The notes beneath the pieces were generated by a model. The model did no database searches and was not told the DNA's origin. It was given only the letters and a program-made list of their open reading frames with translations. Positions 32,326-46,107 of a stretch of DNA of 64,000 nt are shown here, piece by piece. The position numbers and the translations under genes are program-made. This DNA comes from Aspidapion aeneum (lineage: Eukaryota > Arthropoda > Insecta > Coleoptera > Brentidae): positions 65,283,908 to 65,347,907 of the forward strand of contig OY755038.1 of the NCBI GenBank assembly GCA_963576565.1, written 5' to 3'. The stretch's first letter is position 1; each line of letters starts with the position of its first letter.

Positions 32326-32874
32326 GACTCTGAATTTAGCTACATGGAACGTACAGGGAATAAATCAAAAGACATTATTGCAACCGAAGTGCAGAATAGT
32401 ATGATAGACATTATTGCACTTACAGAGACAAAAAAGAAAGGAACAAGTAGTGTCGGTAACTTTGTTCACTTATTCACTGGAGTCCCAAAAGAACGGAGAG
32501 CAGCCAGAGGAGTATCCTTATTAATAATGAAAAACCTCAAACATAAGATTACAGACTACGAGTGCATTAACGAAAACTTACTTCGAGTTAACACGAAGAT
32601 GCTTGGACACAATATAAGCATAATAGCAGCCTACGCACCATCAAATGACGAAACGGTAGCTATAAAACAAATGTTCTTCGACCAACTTAATGAGACTATC
32701 AGTAAAATCGGCAATACCAGGGAAATAATTATGCTTGGCGATTTTAACAGTCGAACTGGTAGACAAAGCCAAAGCAAAGTGGTAGGACCATTTGGAGAGG
32801 AAGTAACAAATGATAATGGCTTGAGACTGATACAACTGTGTGAAACCCATAATCTAAAAATAAATAATGATTTC
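32326..32874 (+). pseudogene. RTE endonuclease domain, N-terminal part
   Basis: The start of an APE-type endonuclease (LNLATWNVQGIN) is in one frame. After a one-base shift near 32365 the domain continues as DIIALTETKKKG, then IIAAYAPSND and IIMLGDFNSRTGR, matching conserved blocks (ALTET, YAP, GDFN) that carry metal-binding and catalytic residues. It ends abruptly at INNDF where foreign hairpin DNA begins. The remainder resumes at about 35531. The role in a live element is target nicking for target-primed reverse transcription. Confidence 0.85.
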
Positions 32875-35530
<2,656 letters not shown>

Positions 35531-37639
35531 TTTAAACATAAGGATATTCATCGGTATACCTGGATTCAGCCAACAAGAAATCTTAGATCAATCATTGATT
35601 ATGCTATAGGTGGACAGCACTCGGAACTAAAGTGGTATGTTGTGCGAACACTTTGTGGTGTTACCTGTGGATCTGACCACCATCTGGTAAAAGCAAAAAT
35701 ATTATTCCCTGTAAGAAAAACAAATAAGGACGAAAGCATTAGAGAAAATGAAAATCTAGAATGCATCGAGGACAATCAAAAGTAAAACTTTAGAAGTCTA
35801 GAAATCGAAAGTAATCAAAGATTGTATCAGGACCGATTAGATGAAAAATTAATAAACACAGATCACTCATTTGAAGAGATATATACAAACATAGTAAAAA
35901 GCTTAAAGGAAGCAAGCAAAGAAGCTGTTGGATAATAGAAATAACAATAAGATGTGGTGGACGGAAGAAATACAGGAAACGGTCATGAACCAGAACAAAG
36001 GACAGAACACTATAAGGGACTGCTGTAGGAGAGGAGACCCGAATATCTGGCAGCCTCTCCGAGGAGAGACATTGAAGTACATAGAGAGGAAGTAATTATC
36101 GAAAAAGAAATGATAAGGAATAGTACTAAAAAGCTTGAATCCGGAAGAGCTAGCGGACCCGGGGGAATATATGCTGAAATGCTTAAATATGGATCAGAGA
36201 AACTACTCGAAAATCTCACATATATTATCAATCAATGCATAAACGGACATCCAGTACCTGATGATTGGAAAATTGCATTCATATCCTCAATACATAAAAA
36301 AGGAAACAAGCTGGATTGCAACAATTACAGAGGAATTTCAGTAACCAGTACTCTAAGTACATTGTACGGTAGGATTCTTAGAGATCTAATAGAGAATGAT
36401 TTTCATGAACAAGAAGAAGAAGAGCAAAGTGGGTTTCGTGCAGGCAGATCTTGTAGTGATAATGTTTTTGTCTTAAACAAGTAATCGAGAAAAGGAGCGC
36501 CAGAAATATTGAGACTCATGTTACCTTTGTGGACCTACAAAAAGCATATGATACCGTTCCAGTAGAAAAATTATGGACAGTGTTAGAGCAGACTAATGTA
36601 AATGGATTCCGTTGAGTAAATGGATTCCATTGATAAATAAATTAATAATATTAATCATACATACATAAAAGCGATAAAAGAACTATACAAAGGGTCAAAA
36701 TCTAAAATTAAAATTGGAAATCTACTTTCAAAAGGATTCCTGGTAACGAAAGTCTTAAGGCAGGGATGTTGTATCTCTCCAACTCTTTTTAAAATATATA
36801 TCGCAGTAGCTCTAAAAAACTGGAAACGCAAAGTACACGGCATGGGAATACAACTTAACGACCGATTTACCATATACACACTACAGTTTGCTGACGACCA
36901 AGTAATTGTAGCTAATGATAAAGAAGACATGGAGTATATGATGAGAAAGTTAATGGAATAATACCAAAAGTGGGGGTTAACAGTGAACGTGGACAAGACA
37001 CAGTACTTATGTATTGGAAACGAATCAAGTGAATTAGAACTAGAAAATGGACAAACAATATCTTCTTGTAATGAGTATGTATACTTGGGTGTCACATTTG
37101 ATAAGATGGGAACAGACTGTAAAAAACTGGAAAACAGAACAGTAAAAGCAAAAAAGGTTATTGGTTGTCTTAACAGTATTTTATGGAGTAGAGAGATAAA
37201 GAAGAATGTAAAATTTAACATATATATATATATATGAAACAATGGTGAAAAGCACGCTGTTGTATGGACTTGACGCGTAACAGAAAAATACAAAGCAAAA
37301 ATGGAAAGTGTCGAAATGGATGCAATAAGAAGATCAATGAGAATATCTAGAACAGATCATATAAGAAATGAGATCATAAAAGAAAGAATGGGAATCGAGG
37401 GAAGCATAACGGATGACATCACAAAAAGGCAACTGGTATGGTACGGCCATGTACAACGGATGAGCGACGAAAGATTACCAAAGCAGCAACCAATAGGGCG
37501 CAGAAAAAGAGGGCGTCCTAAACTGGAATGGCAACAGTCAATCCAAAAATCAATGAGTCAAAAAAACCTGACGGAAGATGACTGTCAGGGTCGAAGGAGG
37601 TGGAGAATAGGCGTCGGACAACGTAGAAAAACGTTCTAA
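35531..37639 (+). pseudogene. RTE endonuclease C-terminus and reverse transcriptase, multiply broken
   Basis: The endonuclease end (FKHKDIHRYTWIQP...CGSDHHLVKAKI) runs to about 35784. The RT follows in pieces: SGRASGPGGIYAEMLKYG to GFRAGRSCSDN (36110-36480), VDLQKAYDTVP (36480-36615, next frame, ending in stops), LRQGCCISPTLFKIY and FADDQVIVAND (36655-36960), NVDKTQYLCIG (36983-37237) and the RLPKQ...GRRKRGRPKLEW tail (37301-37639). Stops near 35933, 36612 and 36961, a frameshift near 36480 and a TATATA expansion at about 37220 break it. The catalytic box is FADDQ, as in the 4660 copy, showing that the two belong to one lineage. Confidence 0.85.
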
Positions 37640-37776
37640 ATCGACATAGTAGTATTGGGCAACGTCTATTGCCGGCCGGTCCATTAACTGCCGGTCAACT
37701 GAACGTGAATGGGTACCTTTACTCAGTTGAACTGCAGATTCCCCACGCAAAATTTAGCCTTACAATAGGCTTAATT

Positions 37777-37779
<3 letters not shown>

Positions 37780-37849
<70 letters not shown>
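37780..37849. repeat. (TA)n microsatellite
   Basis: About 70 bp of pure TA. Confidence 0.95.
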
Positions 37850-37854
<5 letters not shown>

Positions 37855-38836
37855 GTATCTATTTTATTTCTGTTTATTTCCCCCTAACAAGGACCTATTC
37901 TATTCGTTCAACAAATAATTATCTTTTTGCCCTAAAAGATAGCTAAATTACCCGTTAACTATTTAAATATGGCTACGTGATTAAAATAACTTTTTACTGT
38001 CCAATTAAAAAGAAGTACATTGGAACATGACTTTAACAATTGAAATAAATCGCTGTGCCATGAATTTAGAAAATTTCCCGAGATTTAGTTTTTTCGTGGG
38101 TAAGAGATGGTGAACTTGAATTCACGGGAGCGTTCTTTCGAGAATATGTCGTTGTTTGATAGAGGCTTATGTACTATGTTTTCCAAATTCAATGTTTCTG
38201 CGGGGTTTTAGGGGATTCTAGGGGAGAAAAACAATCATTTTGGTGTAAATTGCTTTCTCCTATATTGTCAAATTGAATTTTATCAGTCACCTTTAGTTTT
38301 TGAAATTATAGGACATACTCGTAAAATTTTTATTTCTTTATGGAATCGCTCCTTTGTATTTCCTTGTATTTGTTTTCATTTTATAATTTAATTTGTTCAG
38401 TCATCCGTAATTTTAAAGAAAAATTTTAGATGGTTTCAAAAATTCAATACAAGGAGGGTTTTCCATGAGAAAAACACTAATTTTATCTGATACATCCATA
38501 AGCGATTGACAAAATTTAATTTGACAGTTTGATTATTTCAAGAAAAACTGCAAAAAAACAATTTACACGAAAATGAATACTTATAGATAAAAATGTTATA
38601 GACCCCTCTCAAAATGCAGTTTTTAAACATCCCTTGGGTCTTTAAAACGATCTGCTTAATCAAGATGTGATTTTCACCTTTTATAATCTCTTGAAAATCA
38701 AGACTCGCAAGTGGGCGTCAGTTTTTTTTTCCTAGAAATACCTAAAACCCTCAAAATCATCTAATTTGGGACACCCTGTATGACACTTTTAAGGATAGGG
38801 CTAAAGCTGAGTGCTGTTTAATTTTTTAAATATATA
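37850..38836. other. AT-rich DNA, nothing recognised
   Basis: No gene, RNA or element boundaries supported. Confidence 0.5.
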
Positions 38837-39683
38837 CAGGGTGTTAATAAAGTATGTCGCCAAACTTTAGGGGATTTAAAAAAAAACATAGGTTCACAAT
38901 GCTTAGTTTTCAAGATACAAGTTGTTAAAATTTTAATTTTAAATTTGTTTTTTCCATTTCCATTCAAGGCATACATCATCAGGCATGCCAACTATTAGAA
39001 AAAAAAACTACACAGTGATATTTTGTCCGGGGTCATGTCCCTTTTTTCCCCCAGAACTTTCACTGACAGATTCAAAAATATAAAGTGACTTTCTTGTTAT
39101 ATTCAGAGACTTTTTGATCCCTTACAATTTTTTGTATCTCTAACCGTTTTTGAGAAAAAGGACAACAAAAGGAATTTGTATCTTCGACTGTAATTCAGAA
39201 ATTACATAAAGTTCGCATAAAATTAAAATAATGTAATCTAGTGACTATTTTAAATTTTAGCAGGGTACAAATTTTCATTTCTTGTCTTTTTCCTTGAAAA
39301 CGGTTAAAAATTCAAACAATTACAACAAATCAAAAAATTTCTGAATAAAACAAAAAATCCATTTTATATTTTTGAATCTACCATTGGCTTACTGCAAAAA
39401 AGTTCTGGGGAAAAAAGGGGGCATAACTTCTAAAAAAATATCGCCCTAAAGTTTTTTTCTGATATTTGGCATGCCTAATGATGTATGCCTTGTATCTTAA
39501 TTTACGTTCCAAATTTAGGCCAAACATCTTAAAAACTGCACGAGCTATAAAGAAAAAACCAACAAAAAATTGAAATTTTGACACCTTGTATTTAAGGAAG
39601 AACCATTTTTATTTAAAGGTTTATTTTAAATCAGTCAATAAATCATCCTCTAAAGATTGGCGACATACTTTATTAATCCCTTG
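38837..39683. mobile_element. TA-flanked MITE with long imperfect inverted repeats (847 bp)
   Basis: TA flanks both sides (38835-38836 and 39684-39685). The left end reads CAGGGTGTTAATAAAGTATG and the inverted right end CAAGGGATTAATAAAGTATG; both continue GTCGCCAA. Further pairs lie inside: GGCATACATCATCAGGCATG against CATGCCTAATGATGTATGCC, and CCCAGAAC / GTTCTGGGG. Much of it can fold as one hairpin. TA targets suggest Tc1-mariner mobilisation (family knowledge). No coding capacity. Confidence 0.75.
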
Positions 39684-40085
39684 TATCCCTAACTACTAAA
39701 AAATTATTATATTTTGTATTTAGATAATAAAAAGAAAAAGTTTTGAAAACCGCGAACAAAACATCGTCCTGTAGATAAATTGTGCAGTAACACAATGCTG
39801 TTTAGTTTCTAAAAAATATGTTATATAAAATTTACTAGTACAGACAAAACATTTTGTTTTAAGTTTTCCGGTCTAATTTATCCTTGTCCCCAATGTTTTT
39901 CTAAAACATCTTTCCTAAGTGTCAACACCATTTTTTGGGGTGTTCAAAAAAGTCTTAACTCATATTGAATTACTTAAGAAGCAATATCAGGATTTAAAAA
40001 TAAATCTTTAAACAGTTCTTTGACTCCTATTTTTATATCGCCAAGTAAGAATCATAACAGAATGCAAATGATATGAATCTATCTA
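39684..40085. other. AT-rich DNA, nothing recognised
   Basis: No supported feature between the two TA-flanked elements. Confidence 0.5.
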
Positions 40086-40157
40086 CAGTAGACTCGCGCT
40101 AGTGTGAACACGTTCATACCATGGACACTGTTCACACTACGGAAGGTCTATTCTAAA

Positions 40158-40220
<63 letters not shown>

Positions 40221-40832
40221 GTAAGATATCATAAATCCATGCCTATCAACTTTTAAATGTAACTATTCTTATAATTTAGAGCAAATCTATAAGTTTCTGC
40301 TGAAAATGACAATTATAATTATGAATTTTTATGAAACTTCAAAATTTACATATCATTAGGTAAAATACGATGTTATTTTAGTCCGAACTTATCTAGCTGA
40401 TCAATGAGTGGCTACTACTCGGTCTCAATATTTCTTAGGCTCTAACACCTATGTTGTTTGTTTCTGACTATAATTTAACCACTTCAAGTGATTCCAAAAC
40501 ATACTTTACTGCACCTTTTTCAGGTGTCTTCATTTCGTTATCAGATGTGCCTTCCAGACTTACCATTGGGAGCAAGAATTAAAAACTTCTTGGTTTTCAC
40601 CATTTTACAAAGCAAAACATGAAATGGTACTAATATTTACCACAAAAAACGAATTAAAACTAAGTAATTCTCGGTAATTCCACTAAATCTTACCATTTGA
40701 TTAACACCTCTTTTCCGTTTGCATACGATCAAGACTCGTTACTCTGTATACTACTATAATATATTGATCCTCACTGTTCACACTACTGGGAGGTTCACAC
40801 AAGCGTGTGTTCACACCAGCGCGAGTCTACTG
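40086..40832. mobile_element. pogo/Tigger-like non-autonomous element (747 bp)
   Basis: TA duplications flank the unit (40084-40085 and 40833-40834). Ends are CAGTAGACTCGCGCTAGTG on the left and the inverted CAGTAGACTCGCGCTGGTG on the right. Secondary motifs CTGTTCACACTAC recur inside both ends and may be transposase sites. A (TA)n run sits at 40162-40216. No transposase frame remains. The CAGTA end with TA target fits pogo/Tigger. Confidence 0.8.
40162..40216. repeat. (TA)n microsatellite inside the pogo-like element
   Basis: About 55 bp of pure TA, close to the left end of the 747-bp element. Confidence 0.9.
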
Positions 40833-41087
40833 TATTCCATTTAAATTATATAATATAATTTAAATATATTAAATTAAATTAAAGGAATCGATGTTGGCAA
40901 GAATTTTAAGTGATAACACACTGTGTGCTTTGTACACATCGAACTTTCAAGCCAGTTCATTTCGCACCCAATTTTTTCGGATTAAAAAAAATGCAGGAAG
41001 GGATCTGCTGTCGCAGTTAATTGTTAAGAATTGAGTATACTTTATAACATTGCCATATAAGGGTTCCTTTCAAAAAAATTTTGTTAA

Positions 41088-41466
41088 GTTATATCACAAT
41101 AAAAACATTTCATGTAAAAAAATAACAGGTACGCGAAAATGGTATTCCGTAAAAATAATTGAGATAAAAGTAAAGCCAAGTTTTCTAATACAAATTTCAA
41201 AATGATAGGTTCTTACTAGTTTGGGAATGTTTCTTTAAACTTTTAAACAGCCGTACTTCTTTATGTACAATTTAGCACTGTGCCTAAGAGTCATTTTCAA
41301 CCGCAATAGCCAAGTTTAGAAAAACATTTCCAAACCATTAAGAACCTTTCATTTTGAAATATGTATTAGAAAACTTGGCTTTACTTTTATCTCAATTCTG
41401 TTTAAAGAATACCATTTCAGCGTACTTGGCTTTTTTTTAAATGAAATGTTTTTGTTATGATTTCAC
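41088..41466. mobile_element. Foldback MITE with roughly 130-bp arms
   Basis: The left arm (41088-41215) and the inverted right arm (41340-41466) share long blocks, including GAGATAAAAGTAAAGCCAAG, TTTTCTAATAC and GGTATTC. The loop is about 120 bp. A single related arm is at 31545. Non-coding. Confidence 0.75.
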
Positions 41467-43333
41467 TCCTTTTTTAAAGGACTTGGATAATATTTAAGTT
41501 TTAAAGTAGCAAAATATGCGGAATATTGTTCAAAACTTTGCAATGCCTTATTAAAATTATTAAAGTTTTTTAATTTTTTTCTACGGTATTATCATAGTTT
41601 CTTTCAGCTTCGCTCTCTAGCGTTTCTGGAAGTGGACAATGTTACTTTTCCATAACTACATTTTTGGGGGAGGGCACTAAATGAACATTTTGGTGTTTTT
41701 ATATTTTTTTCTATAGTTTTATCATAGTTCCTATCGGTCTTCCAAAGCTCAGCTCTCTAGCGGTGGGCAATGTCACTTTTACATAACTTTACATTTATAA
41801 GAGAGAAGCAAATTAAAATTTTGGAGTTTTTCCTATAGTTTATCATACATTCTAGCAGTCTAGCGCTTCTGGGAGTAGGCAATGTTACTTTTACATAACT
41901 TTAAATGTATAGGGGAGGGGAGTAAATTAGAATTTTGTGTTTTATCGGTTCGATCCGGTTCGGTTCATTATTTTTAACCCGATTTTTGTGAGCTCTGAAG
42001 ATTGCCATTATCTGCAAACAAAATGCGTGATAGTTTACGTGTAATTTTTTTTTAAATGTTAATTTTTGTGAAAAAATTTAAAATATGTCATTTTTGTAAA
42101 AAACCGATTTATACATTGATTTTTTTACCACAACTAAAATGTTAAGCTTCATTTCAAGAAGGGAGGGGGCCCGGGCCCCTCTGCCCCCTCCCCATGGATC
42201 CTCCACTGGATGCAATTTATAATGATCGAAGTTATTAGTCTTCTTTTTTACGTGTTTCTCTTTGTAAGATTTAAAGCATATTGTAAGTTTTCCAGGACAT
42301 CTCTTGCAATAAGTTTTGACTCTTCTCACTTTTCCTCTAGCCTCCTGCCTACGCCGATTCTTGCTGCATAGTTCTAAAAAAATGATTTCCTGTAATCTGC
42401 ACCATTAACCCTCAGATGCAACGTAACAAGGCTTTGCTAATCCATTCTCCATATGTTGTTTTGTATGTAAGTCAGCAAGTAAGCAAATCGAATTGGGAAA
42501 TATGATATGGCCGAATGACCTGGAAACACTCGGCCCAGGAAAAAAATATCTGTCAATATGTCAAACTATCTGTGGGAAGGTCAACTGTACAAATTTTCAA
42601 AATTATGTGAGAAAAGCGCTAAAAAACACAAAAAACTAAATATGTAATTAATTTAAAATTGTAAAATAATTAATCCTAAACTAATTTACAAATTCATGTC
42701 GAAAATTTGACGATGCAATGATAGAAGTTGTTTTTTTCAACCAAAACAAGTCAAAGAAAATCCCTATAGAACGTTTTTTTAAAACATTATTTAAAAAAAA
42801 ACCAAACTTTTTTTTTAATTTTCCGTATCTAAATCGAATAAAAATAGTCCAAGGAATCATTTTCATACAAAAATATCGTTATATAGTGCGTTTTGACGAG
42901 CGAGGTAAAACGTAGTAGAACCGAACAATTTTTGTTCAGTAGTTTGTGTTATAATCAAAAACTTTGTAAGAGCTTCCGTTTCTGAAATATTTACAAAAAA
43001 AATATTTTCAACCCTGGATTTTCCTTGGCGTGTGCTAATGGGCTAAGATGGTATGAGATCCGTTTATCTTGGTTACTAAGTTGGCAAGTGCCCACTTTTT
43101 TTGTGCCCGCTAGCCGCAACTTTAGGTAGGTTATCTTCTATGCATATACTTATTTGGTTATAGGAGCTTTCCTAGTTTTTTCCAACTCCGATATCTGCAA
43201 ATAGAGAAACGTATTTTGAATGGTTTCGTCGTTTTTTTAATATTTATGAGTTTTACTGCAATAGTATGACGATCAAAACAAAGGTAATTTTATCCAGCAT
43301 GAGCATATTAAATATATTTCCTCCTTTGCTATA
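41467..43333. other. AT-rich DNA with a short internal repeat
   Basis: Between 41590 and 41930 a roughly 120-bp module (CTATAGTTT-ATCATAG, CTCTAGCG, GGGCAATGTTACTTTTACAT) recurs about three times in diverged form. The rest shows nothing recognisable; frames of up to 83 codons are fortuitous. Confidence 0.45.
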
Positions 43334-43785
43334 CAGGATGTTCCAAGTTAAATGTCAACCATTGCTAACGTTTTTCATTATAAAAGATGGAAAAAAGTTT
43401 AACTTGGCAAACTAGTAAAATTTGTGATGCTCTTTAAGATACTTAAATTTAAAAAATAGAACATCGCTTTTTATAGTTTTCGAGCTTTTTCAAAAGACAT
43501 AAAATAAATTAATTGAACACCCTGTATTTTATAATTTCTCTTTTTATTCTAAACAAAAATTGTCATAAGATTTTTTTCCTTAAGTTAAAAAAAAACGAAG
43601 ATATTTTAAATTCAAAATTACTTATTGAAATTTTAAAAAAATTATAAAATATGTTCAAATAAAATGTGTTTCATGTTTTTTGAGAAAACTCGAATTCGCG
43701 ATTTTCGGTTTTTTTTTATTTAATAATGCTCTTCGAGAGCGTCAAAAATTCTGCTAGTTTGCTAATTTAAACTTTTTTTGATACT
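43334..43785. mobile_element. Foldback fragment with CAGGATGTTC end
   Basis: A TA-flanked CAGGATGTTC (43334) pairs with GAACACCCTG (ending 43522, then TA). A longer internal pair also exists: AAAAAGTTTAACTTGGCAAAC (43392 region) against the inverted copy near 43735-43780. Two overlapping or nested MITEs, or one damaged foldback, are both possible. Confidence 0.5.
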
Positions 43786-43960
43786 TATGGGGGCAATTCT
43801 TTACATTTCAAAAAATCTGCCGAAATTTGAAAAAATGTGACATAATGGGGTCAATTCTTCAAAATTTGAAATAATTTGAAATAATCTGACGAAATTTGAA
43901 ACAACAGAATTTAGGTGTAAATCTTGACAACACTGCAATTTCAGCTTTGTGTAAAACGTC
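43786..43960. repeat. Fragment of the 46-kb palindrome centre
   Basis: GGGGGCAATTCTTTACATTTC and the following CGAAATTTGAAAAAATGTGA match the right half of the palindrome centre at 46780. Further copies of AATTTGAAA follow in both orientations. It is a truncated relative. Confidence 0.65.
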
Positions 43961-44167
43961 TTACACCACACGGTAATGGGCCAACTTAGGAAATTACGAA
44001 AACCCCAAAAATTTAAAATATGTGGGAAATTTTAATCTAAAACCTACCTTGAAATTCGGCTACTGATAATCCACAAGTTCTTGATAAATTGTATTTTTCC
44101 GAGCACCTCATCATACAACGGTTTTTCTATCTGGCAAATTTGACAACTGTCAGTCAAAGATCACCAA

Positions 44168-44368
44168 GGGGACTGTCAGTTACGAAATACTATGTTGCCA
44201 ATTCATTGTTTCCAAGTGAAACCAATAAAGGTACCGTTCACAAGTTGGATTCACTTTTTAAATATGTTGTTAAAATATTTTTACGAAAAACTCTTACAAC
44301 GTAACGTGCAAGGTGGTACCTAAGGGGGGATCAATCTCCCCCCGATATTTTTAGGAATAAAAAGTAAT
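44168..44368 (+). repeat. Inverted repeat partner A of a 5.8-kb interval
   Basis: The segment ending GTACCTAAGGGGGGATCAAT and containing ACGAAAAACT, ACGTGCAAGGT and TGTTGCCAATT matches, inverted, the segment at 49735-49935. The innermost block GGGGGGATCAATCTCCCCCC is itself a palindrome. Confidence 0.7.
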
Positions 44369-45534
44369 CAAACATTTAGTAGTGATAAAAATAGTGGAGA
44401 TATGGATAATTCACATTTTTTACGGCGGAATTGATTCTGATTTTTGAGATTTTTGCTTATAATAGCTGAAAACATGCTCAAACTAAAGTTTGGTTAAGTA
44501 TTTTGTTTTCTAAAAAATTTAAATCTTAAAGGTATTTTTTTATACCTAAATGCATGAAGAGTGGAAAAAAATTTAGTTTTCTAAATCTCATAATTTTATT
44601 CATAAACATTTGTGTGTTTTAAATAATATTACTTGACTTGACTGCAAAATCAATCCAAGATTTGAGCAGCTGCTAAAAAATTGTTTTTCTTTGTCGTGTT
44701 TTTGAACTTCATTTTAAAATAAATTTGAATGAAAAAGGATGCTTGGCTGACTTATTTTTTAGCCACTCATAGGTAGGAAGGCTATTGGGGACCGTCAAAA
44801 AAAACCTTTTTATTTTTGCTCAAAATAAGTTTGGGCCAAAAAAATCAAAATGGCTGTCTGTCTTTATTCATAGTTCTTTTAAAAATAAAACCAAATAATT
44901 TAAATAATTAGGCACTTTGTCTGCAAGTTTAATGAAAAGTTTTACTTGGTTTTGTTTTTATAAGTTAAAAAAAAAACAAATTCAATTTTTTTTACCCTTA
45001 TTATATTTGTTATAATCAAAACCTTAAAAACTATTTTATTTTTTTTATTACTTTTTCAAATTAGGTAGCTATTCAATGAACCTACAGAGTAAATAATTTT
45101 GCACTGGAATTTATTCTTTAGCTTTTTAACTATTTCTTCAATTTCAATATATTTTAATTATAGTATCTAAGGTTTTAAACCCGTTATATTTTGTTTGTGT
45201 ATTTTATTCCGGGATTAACATTAATATTGATAAAGGTACACAATTGACAGGGTGCAAAATTTTTTGCCGACTTTTTTGGACGATAGCTTTTCTAAAAGGT
45301 TCGATGTCATCACATTTCGTGCATTTCCTAATACAAAAAGCAAATTTTGCATTTTTTTTTATTAAACCAAACCTCACCTTTGTCGATTGATGGCAAACTT
45401 ATCCTAACGTGTTAATTCAACTCTGGTTAATTGATCGAAAACGTGACCTAACCGGTCCATTGGACACTTTTTTTTTGGTGGAAAAGGGGCGTGTATGGAC
45501 AGGTAATGATAAGTTTGCGATCAATTGAAGGGGC
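44369..45534. other. AT-rich DNA, nothing definite
   Basis: Near 44800-44870 a short segment resembles the repeat at 4010-4110. No gene. Confidence 0.45.
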
Positions 45535-45960
45535 GACGGACGAAACATCGAAACACAAAATGTCGAAAGTACAAAATGTCGAAGAAACAAAAATACTAAT
45601 AGTTGAAAAATTTAAAAGACAGAAAATAAAACCTAACCAGATCGGGTTAGATTGGTATACGAAATAAAAAAAAGCAAATCTAATCCGGTTGGGTAATTAT
45701 AATTTCAAAAAAACTAACTTGGCCAGATCAGGTTAGTTTGTTTTGTATAATAACCTAACCAGGTCAGGTTTAAAATCTAACCTGACCTGGTTAGGTGAAA
45801 ATTATACAAAAAAACTAACCGTTTCTAGTTACTTAATTACACTGAATCTAACCTGCCCAGATCGTAATATGTTATTAGGTTTTATTTCGCATTTCGATAT
45901 ATTTTTTTTGACATTTTGTAATTTCGATATTTTGTAATTTCGACATTTTGTAATTCTTCT
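45535..45960. mobile_element. Foldback element with CGAAA/ACAAAATGT subrepeats
   Basis: The left arm carries tandem ACAAAATGTCGAA units (45541-45600) and the right arm the inverted CGACATTTTGTAATTT units (45885-45955). Inner CTAACC(A)GATC motifs are also inverted. Near the centre is a perfect 17-bp inverted repeat, CCTAACCAGGTCAGGTT / AACCTGACCTGGTTAGG (45754-45795), with an 8-base loop. Arms made of short tandem units are characteristic of foldback (FB) transposons. Confidence 0.65.
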
Positions 45961-46107
45961 TCATTCGCACACACAGTTTCCAATAGAATCTACATTTATT
46001 TTTATTTTATTATTTATTTTTATCCTTATAAACCCAACAGTAACGTCTTTTAGACGAAAATTGTTCGTAGCACCCCTGTAATCTTCCGCCGGCGGCGACT
46101 GTAGCAA

